Source: Engraulis encrasicolus
Taxonomy: Eukaryota; Chordata; Actinopteri; Clupeiformes; Engraulidae
DNA length: 64,000 bases
NCBI RefSeq assembly: GCF_034702125.1
Contig: NC_085880.1
Span: 42,929,385-42,993,384 of the forward strand
Reading direction: 5' to 3'
The number at the start of each line of letters is the position of its first letter. The stretch's first letter is position 1. Shown here piece after piece: positions 62,648 to 64,000 of the stretch. The notes below the pieces were generated by a model. The model made no database searches. It saw only the letters and a list, made by a program, of their open reading frames with translations, and had not been told where the DNA came from. The position numbers were made by a program, and so were the translations under genes.

Positions 62648-62887
62648 CCCATCCCCCACCTCTACCTTTCGCACTCACTCACACTCAGCCTGCCTGCCTG
62701 TCTGTCTGTCTGCCTCTCAAGTAGGCCGCACACAAGAAAACGCTAACTCCGCTCTGTCAATATTTAAAGGCACGCAGTGCACGCCGCAGCGATGAGCAAT
62801 TTAAACTGGCCTCTGAAGACAGAACGGGACGCCTCTTCCCAATTTTCACCCTCCCTAGAGAATATGTGGATTATTGGAAGAGAGGGG

Positions 62888-62919
<32 letters not shown>

Positions 62920-63328
62920 GATGACTACTACAAACAGCACTAATTAGACTTCTGGGAAAGAAGGAGCCCTCCCCCGTTCCTTCGGCCGTTCGTTTGTTCA
63001 ACAGTTATTTAAAGAGGGAGCTGAAAATTGCACACGGCGTGACATAATAGAAGCAGGCGGGCTGGGAATCATGTTTTATCTTGCTTACAGCACACTCACT
63101 CACTCACTCACTCAGCCACCCACACACACAGTCATGAACTCACTCACATACATACTCACTCACTCACACACACACACACACACACACACACGTACTCTCT
63201 CACACAGACACACAAACACTCACTCTCTCTCACACACACGCACCATAACAACAACACATCCTCGCACTAACTGACTGGCTGTCCCTCTTTGTCCGAGCAA
63301 CGGACCTCATTATCCAGGGTTAACGAAT

Positions 63329-63413
<85 letters not shown>
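62888..63413 (+). repeat. (TG)n, CTCA and (TG)n microsatellites
   Basis: TG at 62893-62920, ACTC/ACAC units at 63091-63240 and about 41 TG units at 63332-63413. Confidence 0.93.
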
Positions 63414-64000
63414 CGGGAAAGGGGGAGGGGGTTCATTTGCACAGAGGAGAGGCAGAGAGAGAGAGGGGGTAACAGGGGTCCTACCATCACATTATTGTCC
63501 CTAAACAGGAGTTGGCAAGAGACGACCACACAGGTCCCAATCCACAAAGGTCTCTCACCTTTACTGTACCTGACCTGTCTCCCTCTCATTCTTTACTCTT
63601 ATCTCCACATCTCCCACCTTTACTGTATCTTAACGTGTTGATCACATCGAGCAGGTTGTTCTGTATAAATTTGCAGAGCTAGAGTAAATAATACTAATCA
63701 AACTACCTAGTAACACGGTTCGATTGTTTGCCCTTTAGTAGAAACTCTCCTGAAAACAAGCTATTGTTGCACTTAGAGAGACAGGTCCCTGGCCCCTGGT
63801 CCGCCACCCTGGTCCCAACCCTTACCTGTGGTTGTGAGTGCCAATTAAACTCTCTCACTGTGACAGTAAACAAGTTCCATTTTGATGCAAAGTAGGTATA
63901 TTTAACTACTGGTTTCAGACAGAAAACAGTGGCGTGCACCAAAGTCCGTCTGTAAGCGTGCCTGTACTTGGTGGCCATCTTGGCGACGCCTCAGGGCAGC
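63414..64000. other. Unassigned upstream sequence
   Basis: No splice site in the expected phase with LAP-type N-terminal residues was found. A minus-strand frame starting near 63978 has no family match. Confidence 0.4.

Noticed and set aside
63703..63978. 91-codon minus-strand frame starting MATKYRHAYRR, considered as the missing first exon of lrrc1
   Set aside because: It lacks LAP N-terminal features (cysteine-rich start and leucine-rich repeat) and has no donor leading into exon a in phase 0. Probably repeat-derived.

Overview
The window is vertebrate, almost certainly teleost fish, nuclear DNA. It carries split exons with GT-AG introns of 1.4 to 10.7 kb. The introns are full of very long dinucleotide microsatellites, tRNA-derived SINEs, L2-like LINE tails and many small non-autonomous DNA transposons of hAT, piggyBac and Tc1/mariner type. 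The species cannot be named from the sequence alone.

One protein-coding gene is supported. It lies on the minus strand and runs through most of the window. Eleven coding exons between 56966 and 7027, all with consensus splice sites and matching reading phases, add up to 1,123 nt (374 codons plus one base). The product is an uninterrupted series of leucine-rich repeats followed by the start of the LAP-specific region. It matches LRRC1 (LANO), a LAP-family relative of Scribble and Erbin and a basolateral polarity and adaptor protein. The N-terminal coding exon or exons and the C-terminal exon or exons were not found and probably lie outside the window, so the gene is longer than 64 kb.

Layout in the sense (minus) direction: 57-64 kb is upstream intron or 5' flank with repeats; the exons (numbered here from the first one visible) are at 56.9 (a), 52.5 (b), 46.7 (c), 35.9 (d), 34.2 (e), 32.7 (f), 28.1 (g), 22.1 (h), 16.4 (i), 9.3 (j) and 7.1 kb (k); 1-7 kb is downstream intron with repeats. 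No plus-strand gene, tRNA gene, rRNA or CRISPR array was seen; the tRNA-like stretches are SINE heads.

The most interesting non-gene signals are: hammerhead-ribozyme-like cores in three dispersed repeats (3.2, 53.0 and 60.9 kb), two of which have a foldable stem I; an array of repeated splice-acceptor copies just upstream of the real acceptor of exon g; long UG or CA tracts directly beside several splice donors; a 13-unit minisatellite inside a hAT-type element; and several transposons whose 8-bp target-site duplications can be read exactly.
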